In this document: positions 12,601-24,844 of the stretch, one piece after another
Numbering within the stretch: position 1 is the stretch's first letter
How the letters are laid out: each line of letters opens with the position of its first letter
DNA from: Hirudo medicinalis
Lineage: Eukaryota; Annelida; Clitellata; Hirudinida; Hirudinidae
NCBI GenBank assembly: GCA_011800805.1
Contig: MPNW01000079.1
Coordinates: 18,864-82,863, forward strand
Direction of reading: 5' to 3'
DNA length: 64,000 nt
Program-made: the position numbers and the translations under genes
Notes under the pieces: generated by a model
The model's database searches: none
What the model saw: only the letters and a program-made list of their open reading frames with translations
Told to the model about the DNA's origin: nothing

Positions 12601-13097
12601 CTTTACAAGAATGTAATAAAATTAGGTAAATACAAAAACAGTAATTACCTGGTACCTCCTGCAGAAGCTCCGAGAAGATGAGGAGAGTGAGTCTCCACCA
12701 AGAGTTGATTCTGAGAGGATGCAGACTTCATGGTGCCAGCACTAAAATCCTGCCTGGCAACCACAGGCTGTTGGATAAATTGTTGCTGTTGTTGTTTTAT
12801 GTACTGTTGTTGTTGTTGCTGGATGAATCCTTGTTGTTGAGTTGAATCACGTGTCAGCGTCTGACCCATGACAGTCCCAGAAACAGGGTGATGAGTGACA
12901 GCTGGCTTATCTTGGCGTTCCACGAGTATGGGCACAGACCTTCCATCCACAGAAGAAGTCATGGTTCGATGGACAGTTTGCTGCTGGTTCAGATGCTGAA
13001 CACTGCCACCCAATTGAGATGGTAAATGTTGCAAAGTATTGGGTTGCAGGGTGTTTTGCTGCAAGGTGTTGGGCTGCAACAAAAACACAATATACAT

Positions 13098-13135
<38 letters not shown>

Positions 13136-16100
13136 TTAATATTGTCAAATCACTGATGAAATCAAGTCACTCTAATAAATTTAAATCTATTTAATTTAAG
13201 AAGTTGTTAACTTAATTTACCTGATTATTTGTGGTGCTCCATGTTTGTGTTTCTTTGTAGGTTTGCACCACAGGTTGAGCAGTGAAGTTAGGTGGCAGAG
13301 TCTGCATTCCATCAGTTCTCACATTATCAGACATGTAAGACTTCTAAAATATAGATGATTTGGTTGGAAATGCTTGAGATAAAAGTATATTTGTTAATAT
13401 GGCAGAAGGATTTATAAACCCACTTATATATGCCTATAGAATTATCATCTACTGAGAAATATTTTCTTCAAAAGAGAATTTTTAAGAGTTAAAATTTAAA
13501 AAAAAAACAATTCTGAAAAATTCAAATGAATTAAGAAACAATTAATATTTTGTATTTCCTTACTTCCAGTGCAACAGTATGTAAAACTAAACACCAAAGT
13601 AACAGACAAAATTATGAAATTTTAATTTAATACATGACATATTGATATGACATATGACTTGGTTACATTAATACATAAGCAATATCAGCATCTCATTACA
13701 AACATTCATTAGAACTGATACAGACATCCAAAATTTCAAATTATATCGAACAAAGTCAAAAAATAATGTATCCTAATTCAAAATTCTGACAAAATTGAAA
13801 ATATGTATTTATGCTCATGTAAAGACCTTTATTTGACCTTGAATTTCAATCTGTCAGAGATGTCTGCAGCCATGTTTATCTCAGTTTGGAGAGTGTAATC
13901 AAATTAACCTCTAAATGCTTTGCAACCGAAACAACAACAGAGGTTATCACCATATAACTCAACATTTTGCAATTTAATGCCACAACATTTAAAGACTGAT
14001 TCAGAGAGTTCTTGAGATTTCTTACAACAGAGTATTCTGATCAATAGCAGAGGCTCTGAAAGCATCAAAAGAAATTCCAGGAGATGAGATTCTAAGGCAT
14101 TTATTAATGAGATCAGCATTCGCTTTCGTTTGAGAGTAACACTTAAACTATGTAGTAGGCTTTCTGAAGACACCTCCACTTCAACATTCTAGGAATCCAA
14201 ATTTAAAAATACTCAGAGAAATTTTAAATCGCTCAAATTCACTAGCCGAATCAAGACTTATTCAAATCAAATTTTATATAAGCTTTCCTTTTGTTTCCTC
14301 AGGGATTCATAGCATATTAGCTATTCATTTTCATTTTATATTTTCATTTAAATTTCAACCCTATGATTAATTCAATGTCATTTTATATTCATTCATCCAT
14401 TCAATTTTCAAAGAATAAATCTTTACTTGGAGTGTTTGATGTTGATAGCCTGGAACAAGAGGAGCTGGCTGCTGTAAGTTTTGAGTTTGACTGATTGAGG
14501 TCTTCAGGTGGGAGGAAGTTGGTTGCAAGTTGGAGAGAGAAGTCGGTACTGACACGCTTGAGGACATGTTGTAGTCTCTATTCAGTGTTCCTAAGGAAAT
14601 TAATTCTAAAGTCAATAATCTAGTAATTAGAATGTGAGAACATAGTTTTTTTTTATTTTAATAATATTTTAGAACATTCATCTGATCATTGATGCAACAA
14701 AAGGTCAACAAAACAATGCATTATATCCTTTAATCACTTAATAGCTGCAATAACAACTGACAGGCTAATCATATTCAGCACCACTGCAAATGGTCCTCTA
14801 ATTGGCCTGAAAACTTCCAAAAATTCTTTAAAAACTAATTTTAAAACAAATTTAAATAATTCCTAATCTGCTCGCATAAAGACAAATTTGTAAAGCACGT
14901 GTATTATTCCAGACTAATAATAAGAAGAAATAAATTATAAACAATGATGGAGCAAAACCTTGACTGGGGTAAGTGATTGCAGGAGTGCGCTGTATGGTCC
15001 CTGCGCCTGGCATTCCAGACTCCAATGTTTGAACACCAGGTCCAATTGGTTGCAGAGAGACTATTTCCACCTCCACAGGCTTATGAATACATATAATTTA
15101 GAAATTAATTAACACACTCTAATAAATACATCAAGGTAAAATTAAGCAATCCAAAATTAAAACTATAAAACCTGAGAAGGATCAGCTTGATTTGGCCTAG
15201 GGAGAGAGGCATGGCTTCTGGTATCAAAATCAAAATCTGCAAATTCCCCATAAAATAATTAGTAAGTTGAAATCCACTGCAAAAGATTAGCATTTGTGTA
15301 ACATCCTACCAATTGGCTTGAGGGCATATTGATTTCTCAAGAAGGCTTCTCTACTACTTTCACCTCTGTCAGGAATTACTGGAGTGGATGGAGTGCTAGA
15401 ACGTGGAGGAGGCATGAGCTGTTTCTGAGAGACATTGGTAATAGCATTCCCAGTATTAGACTGACTTCCTGCAAATTGGTTGGTGGTGGTCTCGCATCTC
15501 TTCGAGTAAGTTTCTGTCTCGATTGTCTGGCACCGACGTCCTCTGGAATCCCGATATTCTTGAATATACAAAGGCAACATTTTACTATCAGAAGAGTAAT
15601 CAGATCTCCTGTAGCTATGGTCAAAATCTTCCGTGTCACTCTGAGCCTTCTTAGTTTTGTAATAAGCACCCTGTGCTGACTTTAACTCAGCAAGCAACTG
15701 CTTCTCTTGCATGGATTTATTTTTCCAAGATTTACCATCCTTTGTAGCTCGCAATTTATTTCTCTGACTCTCCAGCCATGCAAGCTGATCTTCAGAATCT
15801 GAAGCATAATTCCTTCCAGAATAAGTTCTGTATTTGTTGTCAGTCAAGCTTCTCTGCCTCTGCAGTGAGGCATATGAATCACCTATGGGCACAAACCTCT
15901 GGTCCATGCCATTGAAAACACCATCATCAATCTTGCTCTCTGACAACATTTCCACCTTTCTAGTTTCTTGAAAGCCAGGCATCCGACAAGAATAATTCTC
16001 AACAGAGGTAAGCTTTCCTCCAACAATGTGATCTTCATCACCAGTTACTTCTCTGTACCTTGTCACTTCACTTGCCAATTTTGAATGGGGTGTCGGTTCA

Positions 16101-19100
16101 GCCAGAGTCTGCCTGTTGACGGTGGCACTCTTAGTACTTCCTGCTTGGCTAGTCTGCCAAGAAAGGGTTGTCCTCATCTTGTCACTTTCTGTTGTTATGG
16201 TTCCATGAGAAGGAGGGGCGTGCTCATACCTATAAGCCAAGACATTGCTTGAAGCATTAACAGAGGGCTCTTCAAGAAGTTCCTTCAAAATATCATCCAG
16301 TTGCTGCTGCTCAGCAGTGCTCTGGGGAGGGAGAGTGGCAGGGAAGACATGACCTTGTTCATCTAAAATCATCTCCCTCGACGAGGCCGACTTCAGTGCA
16401 CCGAGTCTTGACTGGTCTTAAAAAAATTGCAAGCAGACCCTTTGTAGCAAGCTTCAACTCATATTATTCATTGGCTCAATCCATCAAAGCTCACATATTG
16501 CAATATAAAAAAAACAACAACAAATAATTAGAAATATATAAATGCTTGTGTAATTGATATATATTTATGTAAATATTTTTATAATTGCAAACAACGATGT
16601 ATCAACCAACTGGATGTTGTGCTGAAGACATTTCCACTATCCAATTGTTGATCATTAAATCTTCTTTCCATACCATCGACATTCCACTTATCAGAGGTGG
16701 CCAACTTTTTTGAAGCAGAACTGGAGTCAACATTCTGCCTCCAGGAGCTCTTGGTCTCGTTAAAGGTTTTCGATGAGTGATTTTGATCAAAGAATTCCCT
16801 TCTTTCTGTGCTGTATCTACCCACATCTACAGAAAGAAGATAAACTTATAGCAATGAATCAATGGAAATATTTTCATCTGCAAATGACTCACCCTCAAAG
16901 GTAACATCATCAAGTCCAGCAAAATTCTCATAGGAATTCCAACGTTGAACAGATTCATGAGAAGTTCCAATGAGGACATTTTTTTCGTATGGCTGACATT
17001 CATATTCTGATGAAGTTTAAATCACAATTTATTAATAATTGCTCTAATATTGCTCGTTAAGAATCAAAAGCCTACTAATACTTCATTTACACTGGCCCAT
17101 CTTATCAAAGATGGAATGTCTGAACTATGGCCCAGGCTTAAGAAATGAAGGCCCAGAGTAATTACTGATACTTAGAGCCTGTTTCTTATTATATGGTTAG
17201 GAAACACCAGATGTGCCTGTCATTCGGCTATTTCCTTATGTAAAATCTAGGTGATTGTTCTAATGTGAATTGTTAGTGAGGAAATTGATTCACTGTTGTT
17301 GCTGAAACTGTTTTGAAGTCCTTTGTCATTTCAAAATGGAACATATTTGAGTGCCTTAGATCATTTTATGTGTGACTGTAGACTGACCATTTGCAGATCA
17401 CAAGTCTTTGGAACACATCAATTTACTTACTGGGCCATACCCACTCCTAGACTAACCATCCAACTAAGCAGCCAGCATTCTTATCATTCTACAGGCTGCA
17501 CATTAACAATGCCTATTTTTAGATAAACAGCACAGAACAGTTAGAACTGGTAGTACTTTGCAGCAATCAATAATCAAAACAAAGCAACTAATAATCAGTT
17601 ATATTTTAGCAGACAACATAAAAGTGGTGACCTGATAAAAAATGAAAAAAATTAAAAGAGACATGATTCTCATTCAAAAAAGGTTTTATATAACCACATT
17701 TATTTTCTGACATTTGCAGATTATTTTTATCATTTTAAGGTAAGCACTTGGAACAAAAATATAAACAGACCAAGAACCTTGTCAATAAACTTTTCAAAAA
17801 ATAGGCAGCTAACTCACTATTCCAGCTGAGGGAGCTGTCAGAAAGCACAAATTCAACTTGGCCATGGCTTGGAAATCTGGCATCTTGATATGCCTCATCA
17901 AGATCATTCTTTCCAAACTTCAGAAGATTGTTGGAAATAGCACAGGTATGGAACTGACATCGAAAAATCATTTCTCTGTTTGATGGGTCCTCCAAATGGG
18001 AGGTAGATTTGTTGTAGCACTTCACCAGTACATCACTCCTCAATTGAAGACAGGGCTCCAGAGTCACAATTATTTGGTTGGAACTGCTTGATGATGAGCT
18101 GTTGTAAAAAAATAAGGACAATTTACCAAAATTGCATTGAGGCAGATCAATAACAAATAAAAAAGAGAGATTTGGATGATGTGACTCTCAGATGCTATAA
18201 CATACTCACAAAACTCCACTCATGTAAACAGGTTTCATGCCCTGGTAGATCTTTATGTATGGCTGGCAACCACCCTTTCCATCAAAGTTTGGAATTCCTC
18301 TGATAACAATTTGGTGGAGGAAGAGAGAGTTGTTGTTGATTGTGATAGCTCCAGAAAGAAGGCCAGCAAAATAGTGAACATATCTTAAAATTCAATATTA
18401 GCTGAGATGTAGACATTCACTAATGTTATTGTTAAATACAGCTGCTATTTTTATTTCTATGAAGATCAACAGTCAGTACATTTCGTGCTTAAACCAGAAT
18501 GCTTAAAGTACCGCTTCTGAGATGGTTGAATGACCCCATTCAGTTTGCTTTCAAAGAATTGCTTCATGGAGAGCTGATCCAAGCTTTGATCTTCACTGAA
18601 ACATCAACATAGGTTCAATGTTAAATCAATAAAGAAGCACATTCTGCCTGGGGCCAAAAGTTACTTACTTAGCACATATACTGTTGTAGTCTATATAAGC
18701 AGAAAGAACCACTGCCAGTCTTCCTAGACCTCCCTTGCAGTGAATGACAACAACATTCTTGCTGCCTCTGTTCAACCAGGAATCTATGGACTTGCAAATG
18801 TTGCAGAGTCTTTCCAATGGAGGGGCCAGTGCTTCTGGCCAACCAAAATCAATCACCTATGGAACAAAATACAGGGATAGATTATCCATTACATCAGTGC
18901 CTAGTGTGTCTAGAATATCTAGTGAACAAAATAATTTAATAAACAATTCTCAATACTTAAGCAAATACAACTTCATCAGATCAAGACGAACCGCCTACCT
19001 GTTTGTGAAGTTTATGCATATCATTTCTTCTCTCTGATAAATTGATCATCTGAAATGATACTCAGACATTACTTGGTGGTCATACATGGTTAATTAACTT

Positions 19101-19343
19101 ATCTCCTCATGTACCAGGTAATTGTCCTCATGCTTATTCTTTAACACTTGGGAGATTTCAGCTAAACTAGACTTGTATGTTGTCTCTTGTGCCTCAGAAG
19201 GGAATATCATGGCTGGCAATCCAAATTAAATTAATGTAATGTTCTTCTATTTTTTTAACTTAAGATATCATCAAGTGCATACCAATAATGCGCTCAGTGA
19301 TGTATGTGATGTTTAATCTTACTGGGAGGTCGTTTTCCTTCAT
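9690..19343 (-). CDS. TNS: Tensin (PTP-C2-SH2-PTB focal adhesion protein)
   Basis: Cytoplasmic adaptor linking integrin tails to actin at adhesions. The start is taken as the ATG at 19343 ([20 protein letters not shown], the tensin N-terminus). An upstream exon (about 19431-19475) is open in frame, so a longer form is possible. In order: the PTEN-like phosphatase domain (exons about 19060-19343, 19022-19050, 18665-18857, 18505-18600), with P-loop HCKGGLGR intact as HCxxGxxR; the C2-like domain (about 17810-18385); and a long disordered middle (exons from 17005 down to about 11645). The middle includes a large exon ending near 15309 and a Gln-rich exon at 12650-13080 with two QQQQQ runs. Next come an SH2 domain (about 10900-11570; GSFVIRNS pocket strand, [25 protein letters not shown]) and a PTB domain (10537-10764, about 10307-10365, 10196-10236, 9690-9848; [36 protein letters not shown]). 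It ends TVTTTST-stop. Some exon edges in the middle are approximate. Confidence 0.93.
9921..10090 (+). repeat. tRNA-derived SINE copy in the last tensin intron
   Basis: It starts GGTGCAAGATGGCTCAGAGGG (acceptor-stem half plus A-box-like arm), with a B-box region CGTGTTCACAACAC and the pairing arm CTTGCACC. The body with GGCGCTACATAAATGGTCTAAG and GCTTATGGCAC follows. It sits antisense to the gene, between the last two PTB exons. Its 3' end runs straight into a trinucleotide microsatellite. Confidence 0.88.
10091..10181. repeat. (ATT)n/(ATC)n microsatellite at SINE 3' end
   Basis: A run of TTATTATT passes into TCATCATC and TCGTCGTC units over about 90 bp. It directly abuts the SINE tail, so it probably grew from the tail. 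Confidence 0.85.
12771..12836 (-). repeat. CAG/CAA tract coding poly-Gln in tensin
   Basis: CAA and CAG codons are mixed and give [21 protein letters not shown] in the tensin linker. The mixed codons argue against recent pure-repeat expansion. This part of tensin is disordered and tolerant of length change. Confidence 0.85.
13098..13130. repeat. (AT)n microsatellite in a tensin intron
   Basis: About 15 AT units lie just upstream (on the minus strand) of the Gln-rich exon, near its acceptor site. Confidence 0.9.
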
Positions 19344-22034
19344 GCTGCAAATAATTTAGTTTCTTAGCAAATAGAAAGGATGAGATCATTCAAAGGTTTT
19401 TAAAAGTTCTTTGTAATGAGAAACTTACTTTGTAGGTGTGAGATGAGAAAGGCTTCTAAGTGGTTGCAACTGTTAGAGGTCATAATTTGCATGCATCATT
19501 ATGATATTGGTAAGGGAGAGATTTTTTTTAAATTGGTAGATATTAGAAAAATACAAAAATGTTGGTAGATTTTTACTTGATGTTCACCAGCAGAACAATT
19601 TAATTACAGATCTATTAGTTATGGGTCTGTTTCCATGTGCAATAACAACAGCCAGAGATATCTTAATTTTCAGATAATCATGTCAAATTAACAGACCACT
19701 TTATCTTAGGTGATATTGAGTAATTAATAACGTCAATGAGTCGGAGAAACCTAAACAAGCTCCAGATTTTTGAAGTGGTGCTATTAAGTGATGAATAGCT
19801 AATCAATGTAAGAAACTAAGCTGTTATATGGTTAGGTCAATAAGACTAAGCTAATTTAGAGCATTTGCTCAGAAATATTGAAGCTATTGCAATAAAGCTC
19901 CAAAACAATACTGTAAACTTTTATCAAATGAAATTAAAATCTGATGCATGCAAAATACTAACCTTAAGTCTATTTTTAGAAGATAAACAGGGTCCAAGAA
20001 CCTATCAAATGTGTAATGCTTTGGGTCAATTTGAAGCCAAGCTTAACGTGAAAATTAGCTAAATTTACTTCACGTAATTCTACAAAAATCGTAATTCCCA
20101 GATTGAATTTTATCAAACATATTCTGTAAAGCTTACAATTTAATAAACAAATATTAACCTATCCAAAAATGAGCACCGATATATTTCAGCTCGTAACGGT
20201 ATGACGTCCTTAAAATAGTCAATGCACTTTTGCCAGTATTATAGGGCAACAGTGGCTTTGTATCGACAAGTGCATATCATCGAGATCAGTATTCCGATGC
20301 TTTTGTTAATATGATGAAACGATTGACACTCACTTTATGTTTTGATGCAACATACGATCATTATATCAATCACATACATCTTGGAATCATTTAATACGAG
20401 AAATGAAAGATTCTTGCAAGCAATTGACGAAGCTGATTCACCATAAGAGAACCAAGTTTAAAACTGGAACTCACTTCAGAATAGTTTGATCATTTGCTTT
20501 TAGCTCCCCCTTCGAATGCTGCGAAATATCGACCCAAGTATTTTCCAATAACACGACGATGCACGGCAAGAACCAAAGCGAAGAGTTCCTTAGTTAAAAA
20601 ACGAAATCCGCACCGCACAGAGCTGCAGCATAACTACCATCAGAGCGGTTCTGCATACGAATTTTTAGCCTACGCTCATTCAAACTAGGTTGCTGTAGAC
20701 GGCCTACCTTACATTCATTGCATTAGCTTGGCATTTAAAATTGCCCATGCAACCTGTGGCTTTAATTGGCCAAGAATACACGTAAAGGAAATACAATAGT
20801 TCTGTAATGCTTAATCTGTCAGCGCGATAAAAGAAGTTAAGTTCTTGCAGACTGATTTTGATGCGTATATGTGAATATTAATATTCATACGCCTGCTTTG
20901 AAAGCACCTCATTCTCGCCTATCAGGTAAGAGACAATTTTGGCCTGGGATAGACTTAATGTCATTCCAAGACGAGGTCGGTGTTTTGAAATAAGCCCAGC
21001 AACTCATAAAAATCAACACAAGGAATATAGTCTTTTATATGTTCACCTCACCTTCAGGTCCAACAGGCACCGATCATGGCATGCGCTCTGACAATCTATA
21101 AATATAAGGAGATGTTATTGATCTGAGTTAATAAGCCCTTTCAATTAAGGTGTCTAAACGAACGTTTGCAGACATTTATTCTGGAGAAAGCTGGCTGAAG
21201 ACAGACATTGCACAAATAAGGAGATGGGATTACGATTAGCTGGAACTTGTGAAAGCCTCCTGATTCCGAAATGCTTGCCTGATATTTAAATTATAAATAA
21301 ATTAGTTTTTTCGCGTTTTTGATGACTGGCGTTTTTTTTAAATTAGATATATTATGGATTACAGAGTCCCCAAATTCTCACGAATTTTAGATCGAATGTG
21401 TTTACCGTGAGATACGTAAACTTTCTTTGATTCTATTAAATTTAGCTGCTAAATTACCATTTCATTTGACAGCAATTCAATTTACAATAACAATTATTAT
21501 TGTCTTGTTACTATCTTATTGTTGTAAATTCATTTCTTCGAGGTAAGATGAATCAAACAAAACTAAACCTAATATATGAAGCGTAAAATGAGACCTTGAA
21601 AAACAGCTATGATTTGTAAATAATGCAGTCAATAAATCAAATCACAAAAATTATATGATTTTTATCGCAATTACTAGCTTTTTTCATTATACATTCAACC
21701 AATGAAATCCAGTTACTTAAGAAGTTGACTTCAAGAGAAAGGCATGAGTCACCAGCCTTTAAATATTAGCCATCTCTTCACTGCAATAGCGTAAAAGGCT
21801 AATTCCGTTTATTTATTATGAAACTCATTATCTAAAACACTACATAATTTCCCTTGATTGACAGCATGTTTTGAACGTGCTTATTTGGCGATTTCTGACA
21901 TCCAAAAAGCAGATCACTTATAATTTACGAGCCGAACATTTCAGCAATCTATCTCCCCGACCCATTATTGTTCTCTTCTTCCAAGCTTCCCAAGTTTCAC
22001 GTGCAGAGTTGAGCAATATGGAAATCTGTCCATG
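19344..22034. other. Tensin upstream region
   Basis: This should hold the tensin 5' exon(s) and promoter. One exon-like segment (about 19431-19475, minus), flanked by TCTAACAG and GTAAGT, stays open and is in phase with the ATG at 19343. Beyond it I see no recognisable exon, RNA gene or repeat. Confidence 0.45.
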
Positions 22035-22039
22035 GTCGT

Positions 22040-22153
22040 TTTAACGTTTATTGTCAAACGTCAAAAAACATAACAAGGCCAAGCTCTAATTCAATATGGC
22101 GTAAAACGACGAGCAGGTCCGACACTATAAAGATATGCATAAATATCATCACA
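22040..22153 (-). repeat. 3' LTR of the Gypsy-type element
   Basis: About 114 bp, similar along its length to 24252-24417 except for the missing segment and scattered substitutions. The two LTRs share TTGTCAAACGTCAAAAAA, AATTCAATATGGCGTAAAACG and AAGATAT(A/G)CATAAATAT blocks. Confidence 0.85.
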
Positions 22154-22162
22154 TCCTCCTTT
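22154..22162 (-). promoter_or_regulatory. Polypurine tract of the LTR element
   Basis: On the minus strand AAAGGAGGA directly precedes the 3' LTR start TGTGATG. This is the second-strand primer position in LTR elements. Confidence 0.75.
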
Positions 22163-22167
22163 ACAAA

Positions 22168-23106
22168 TCAGTCTCTATATCGACTAGGAATCTTGATTAT
22201 CCGTCCAAATCTTGTTACGACGGATGATCGAGAACTTGGAAGGATTGTCGGTGCTGGCACTTCTGCATGCTGCCCAAGTGCCTGAGCTGGTTCTTCCATA
22301 GTCTGCTCGGTAACAGACAGGGGAGGTTCTTTAGAGAAGTACATGTTTCGATGCGCGTCTTGTAGTTCCATCCTGAAGTCTTACTTCATAAGATATGTAG
22401 GGCAACACCTTGCTGATGGAGCCAATTACTCCGATCATCTGGCTTGAAACGTACATTCTGCTCGACATTCAATGAGGGCCTTTCCTTGGCAGAAATGTTG
22501 TAAAATGCCGCTTGTTTCAGCTTGACAGCCTTCATAGTTATCCGTATTCAAATAACTATTTGGAGTCTGCAGGAGGCTGTCTGAAATTGGCATCAATGTG
22601 CGGGTGCGTCGACCAAACACTACATGAGCCGGAGAGAGTTGTGTGGCTTCCAATCCAGTAATGCAAGGAACGGATCTTGGTGATCTTCTATATCTTTACT
22701 CATCAGATTCTTAACAACCTTCACGGAGTTTTCCACTCTACCATTCGACTGAGGATAGCGAGGACTGGATGTGTGATGAGAAATCTCCCATATCTTCATA
22801 AAATACTTAAAATCTTCCGAAAGAAAAGGTGGGCCATTGTCTGAGAATACTATTACTGGTATTCCACGGCGCGAAAATTGACCATTCAACAGAAGCAGTT
22901 TTGCTAAGAAGTCGACCCACTTCGAGGTAGTTATATGCACAGTCTGCTACTATGAGGTAGTCATGTCTTCGGACTTTAAAGATGTCGACTCCTACCGTCT
23001 GCCAAGGTCGTTCTGGAATTTCATGTGATAGCAATGGTTCCTTTTGGTTGGATGCTTGGTGGCGATCCAGTTGTTGGAGTTCATTCTTGACTTTTGGTCT
23101 GAACAA
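22168..23106 (-). pseudogene. Integrase remnant in several frames
   Basis: The core of a DDE integrase is recognisable. GVDIF gives the first Asp, VIVFSDNGPPF the second, and PQSNGRVENSVK the catalytic Glu. A C-terminal tail ends just before the polypurine tract. The segments lie in at least three frames (breaks near 22930, 22640 and 22400). The N-terminal zinc-binding part is absent because of the internal deletion. Not functional. Confidence 0.85.
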
Positions 23107-23502
23107 CTATTGACATCCTTCTTAAAGGCATTTGAACTGGGGGAACCTTTGGATCAACATTAAAAGTAATCTTTCCAGGGAGCTTGCCTATCCTTCAAAC
23201 ACATCTGCACACTTGTCTGTCCATTTGATGTCATACTTCTAGGTTCTTAGCGAACAGATGGGATCTATATTGACTCTGAGCAAATCAAATTCTTTACACA
23301 CCCAGCAAAGGTTGCTTGTGAATGCTTGTGACATAAAACTTGACGCATCCTTTCTGTCTTGTTCGAGGGTTGATGACTGGAGAGTCACAGTACCACGAAC
23401 TTTCAGCTCTGTGTCATCGAACATATGTAATGCAGTCTCGGCGGGTTGAACAGGAACGTTGAGGCGCTATACGATGCTAGATGGTAACAGGTTGGTAGTT
23501 GC

Positions 23503-24240
23503 TCAGCTATCCAGCATAAATTGTACTTCCTCTCCAGCAACTAGCAGCTTGGACAACCATCTGCAAGATTGTCGTGATTTTGTTGCCAGGAGTTGGTCAT
23601 CGAGTTCTATATGATGGACTGACTTGCTTCGGCACACTGCTGCAAAGTGGTTTGATTTTCCACAGCTTTGGCAAGTCTTTCCGAAAGCGGGACATGCTTT
23701 CCGATCTGCTTGGTGTTGTCGTCCACAATACCGGCAGCTTTTCGTCTGTGCAGTTGTTCTTGGGGTCTTATCTCGAAGTCGACTCACTGGTGACCTTCTG
23801 GGAGTAGACGTTGATTTCTGCTTGATCATTTGATCACAGAGGACAGCTGAGTCCTGGAAATCTCCATACTCGCATGTCTTGACGAGTTTCCTGAGTGTTG
23901 TCAGAAAAGACTCAAAAGGTTCGGCTGGTTCTTGTGTCTTCTGATGGAATATAAAGCGTACGTACACTTCGTTGACTTCTCCAACAAAGTGGCTTTCAAA
24001 AGCAGCCATGACTTTCGAGATGTCATGAGTCTTCTTCTGGGAAGTCAAACGAAGCAAAAATCCGAGTGCCTCGGATCCTATGCAGGCGAGGAAAATTGCC
24101 ACTTGCCGCTCCTGAGATTCATCATGAAGTTTCGCAGCGATAGCGTAATTCAAGTACTGCCGCTTGAATCTTCGCCATTCGAATGAGAGGAATTTCCTGT
24201 TACTCTCATCGATATGGGAACTGGAATCGAAGTAGCCATC
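23503..24240 (-). pseudogene. Gag (capsid/nucleocapsid) with broken protease start
   Basis: Gag polyprotein remnant of the LTR element. The capsid-like part includes FEWRRFKRQYLNYAIA and VAIFLACIGSEALGFLL. Nucleocapsid Cys/His knuckles follow (CRYCGRQHQADRKAC and CQSCGKSNHFAAVC). The frame then enters protease and stops exactly after the catalytic LDS, where the expected Gly is a TGA. The first in-frame region runs back through the primer-binding site without an ATG. The only nearby ATG, inside the primer site, is in another frame, which points to a frameshift near the N-terminus. Confidence 0.85.
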
Positions 24241-24251
24241 TTCTGACACCA
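24240..24251 (-). promoter_or_regulatory. Primer-binding site of the LTR element
   Basis: TGGTGTCAGAAG lies immediately inside the 5' LTR. It matches the pattern complementary to the 3' end of tRNA-Leu, a primer used by many animal Gypsy elements (family knowledge; tRNA identity inferred). Confidence 0.7.
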
Positions 24252-24417
24252 CGTAACGCTTATTGTCAAACGTCAAAAAATAAGGCCAAGTGCTAATTCA
24301 ATATGGCGTAAAACGCGCGGGTGCGACACTATTTATTTATTTGATTAAAGTCCGTTGCATGACTAAGATGATTTGGACTAGTGCGACACTCTAAAGATAT
24401 ACATAAATATCGTCACA
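24252..24417 (-). repeat. 5' LTR of the Gypsy-type element
   Basis: On the minus strand it starts TGTGACGATATTTATG and ends near CAATAAGCGTTACG, just before the primer-binding site. It is about 50 bp longer than the other LTR. The extra piece is bounded by a repeated GTGCGACACT, and it contains TATTTATTTATT. Confidence 0.85.
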
Positions 24418-24630
24418 GTCGTCTGCTTTTTAGGCGCAAAAGCCTCAGTTCGGAGATATGCGTTTCTTCAATTTCACTTAGACACTTTAATAATTAATAA
24501 TACAAAATTAAAAGTCTGTGTGTCAAAGCGTTTCGATTGGATAAATGGTGGACTGTCAGGCATTTTGAATGGATAACAAAGTATATTATAATATAATTTT
24601 TAATTTTAATTTGTTTTTAAATTTAATTAA

Positions 24631-24745
24631 ATGTTGCCAAACCTCATCACGATACAGACTAGCCAAACATAATTAGTATGACAAATAAATACCCACATGA
24701 AATATTCTGCTTCAAACTAATCAATGCCTGGTAGAACAGTTAGTA
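24631..24745 (+). repeat. Dispersed repeat family R2, copy 1
   Basis: ATGTTGCCAAACCTCAT through GGTAGAACAGTTAGTA matches 55662-55765 in the same order. Blocks CAGACTA(G/A)CC, ACATAATT(A/G)GTATGACAAATAAAT and CCCACAT(G/A)AAA are shared. An AT-rich stretch of similar make-up precedes both copies. Confidence 0.8.
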
Positions 24746-24844
24746 ATTAATGATATTGAATTTTAAAACATTGTAGCATTAAGCGGCTTGAATTGAATTC
24801 TCAACAGTAAATAAATTTTGGGAAAATTTTCGTGATTGCTAAAG

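Larger units (their letters stand above)
22035..24422 (-). mobile_element. Ty3/Gypsy-type LTR retrotransposon, internally deleted and dead
   Basis: The element reads on the minus strand. Both ends carry LTR sequence (24252-24417 and 22040-22153), and a 5-bp target duplication GTCGT flanks it (22035-22039 and 24418-24422). A primer-binding site TGGTGTCAGAAG follows the 5' LTR. A polypurine tract AAAGGAGGA precedes the 3' LTR, which starts TGTGATG. Inside are a gag with two zinc knuckles, a broken protease, the first few residues of reverse transcriptase, and then an abrupt jump to integrase. The RT core, RNase H and integrase N-terminal part are missing (junction near 23105). Several stops and frameshifts break what remains. 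It cannot move on its own. Confidence 0.92.

Noticed and set aside
13904..14179. 91-codon minus-strand Leu/Cys-rich frame in the tensin gene
   Set aside because: It does not match any tensin segment, and I see no convincing splice sites; treated as intronic.
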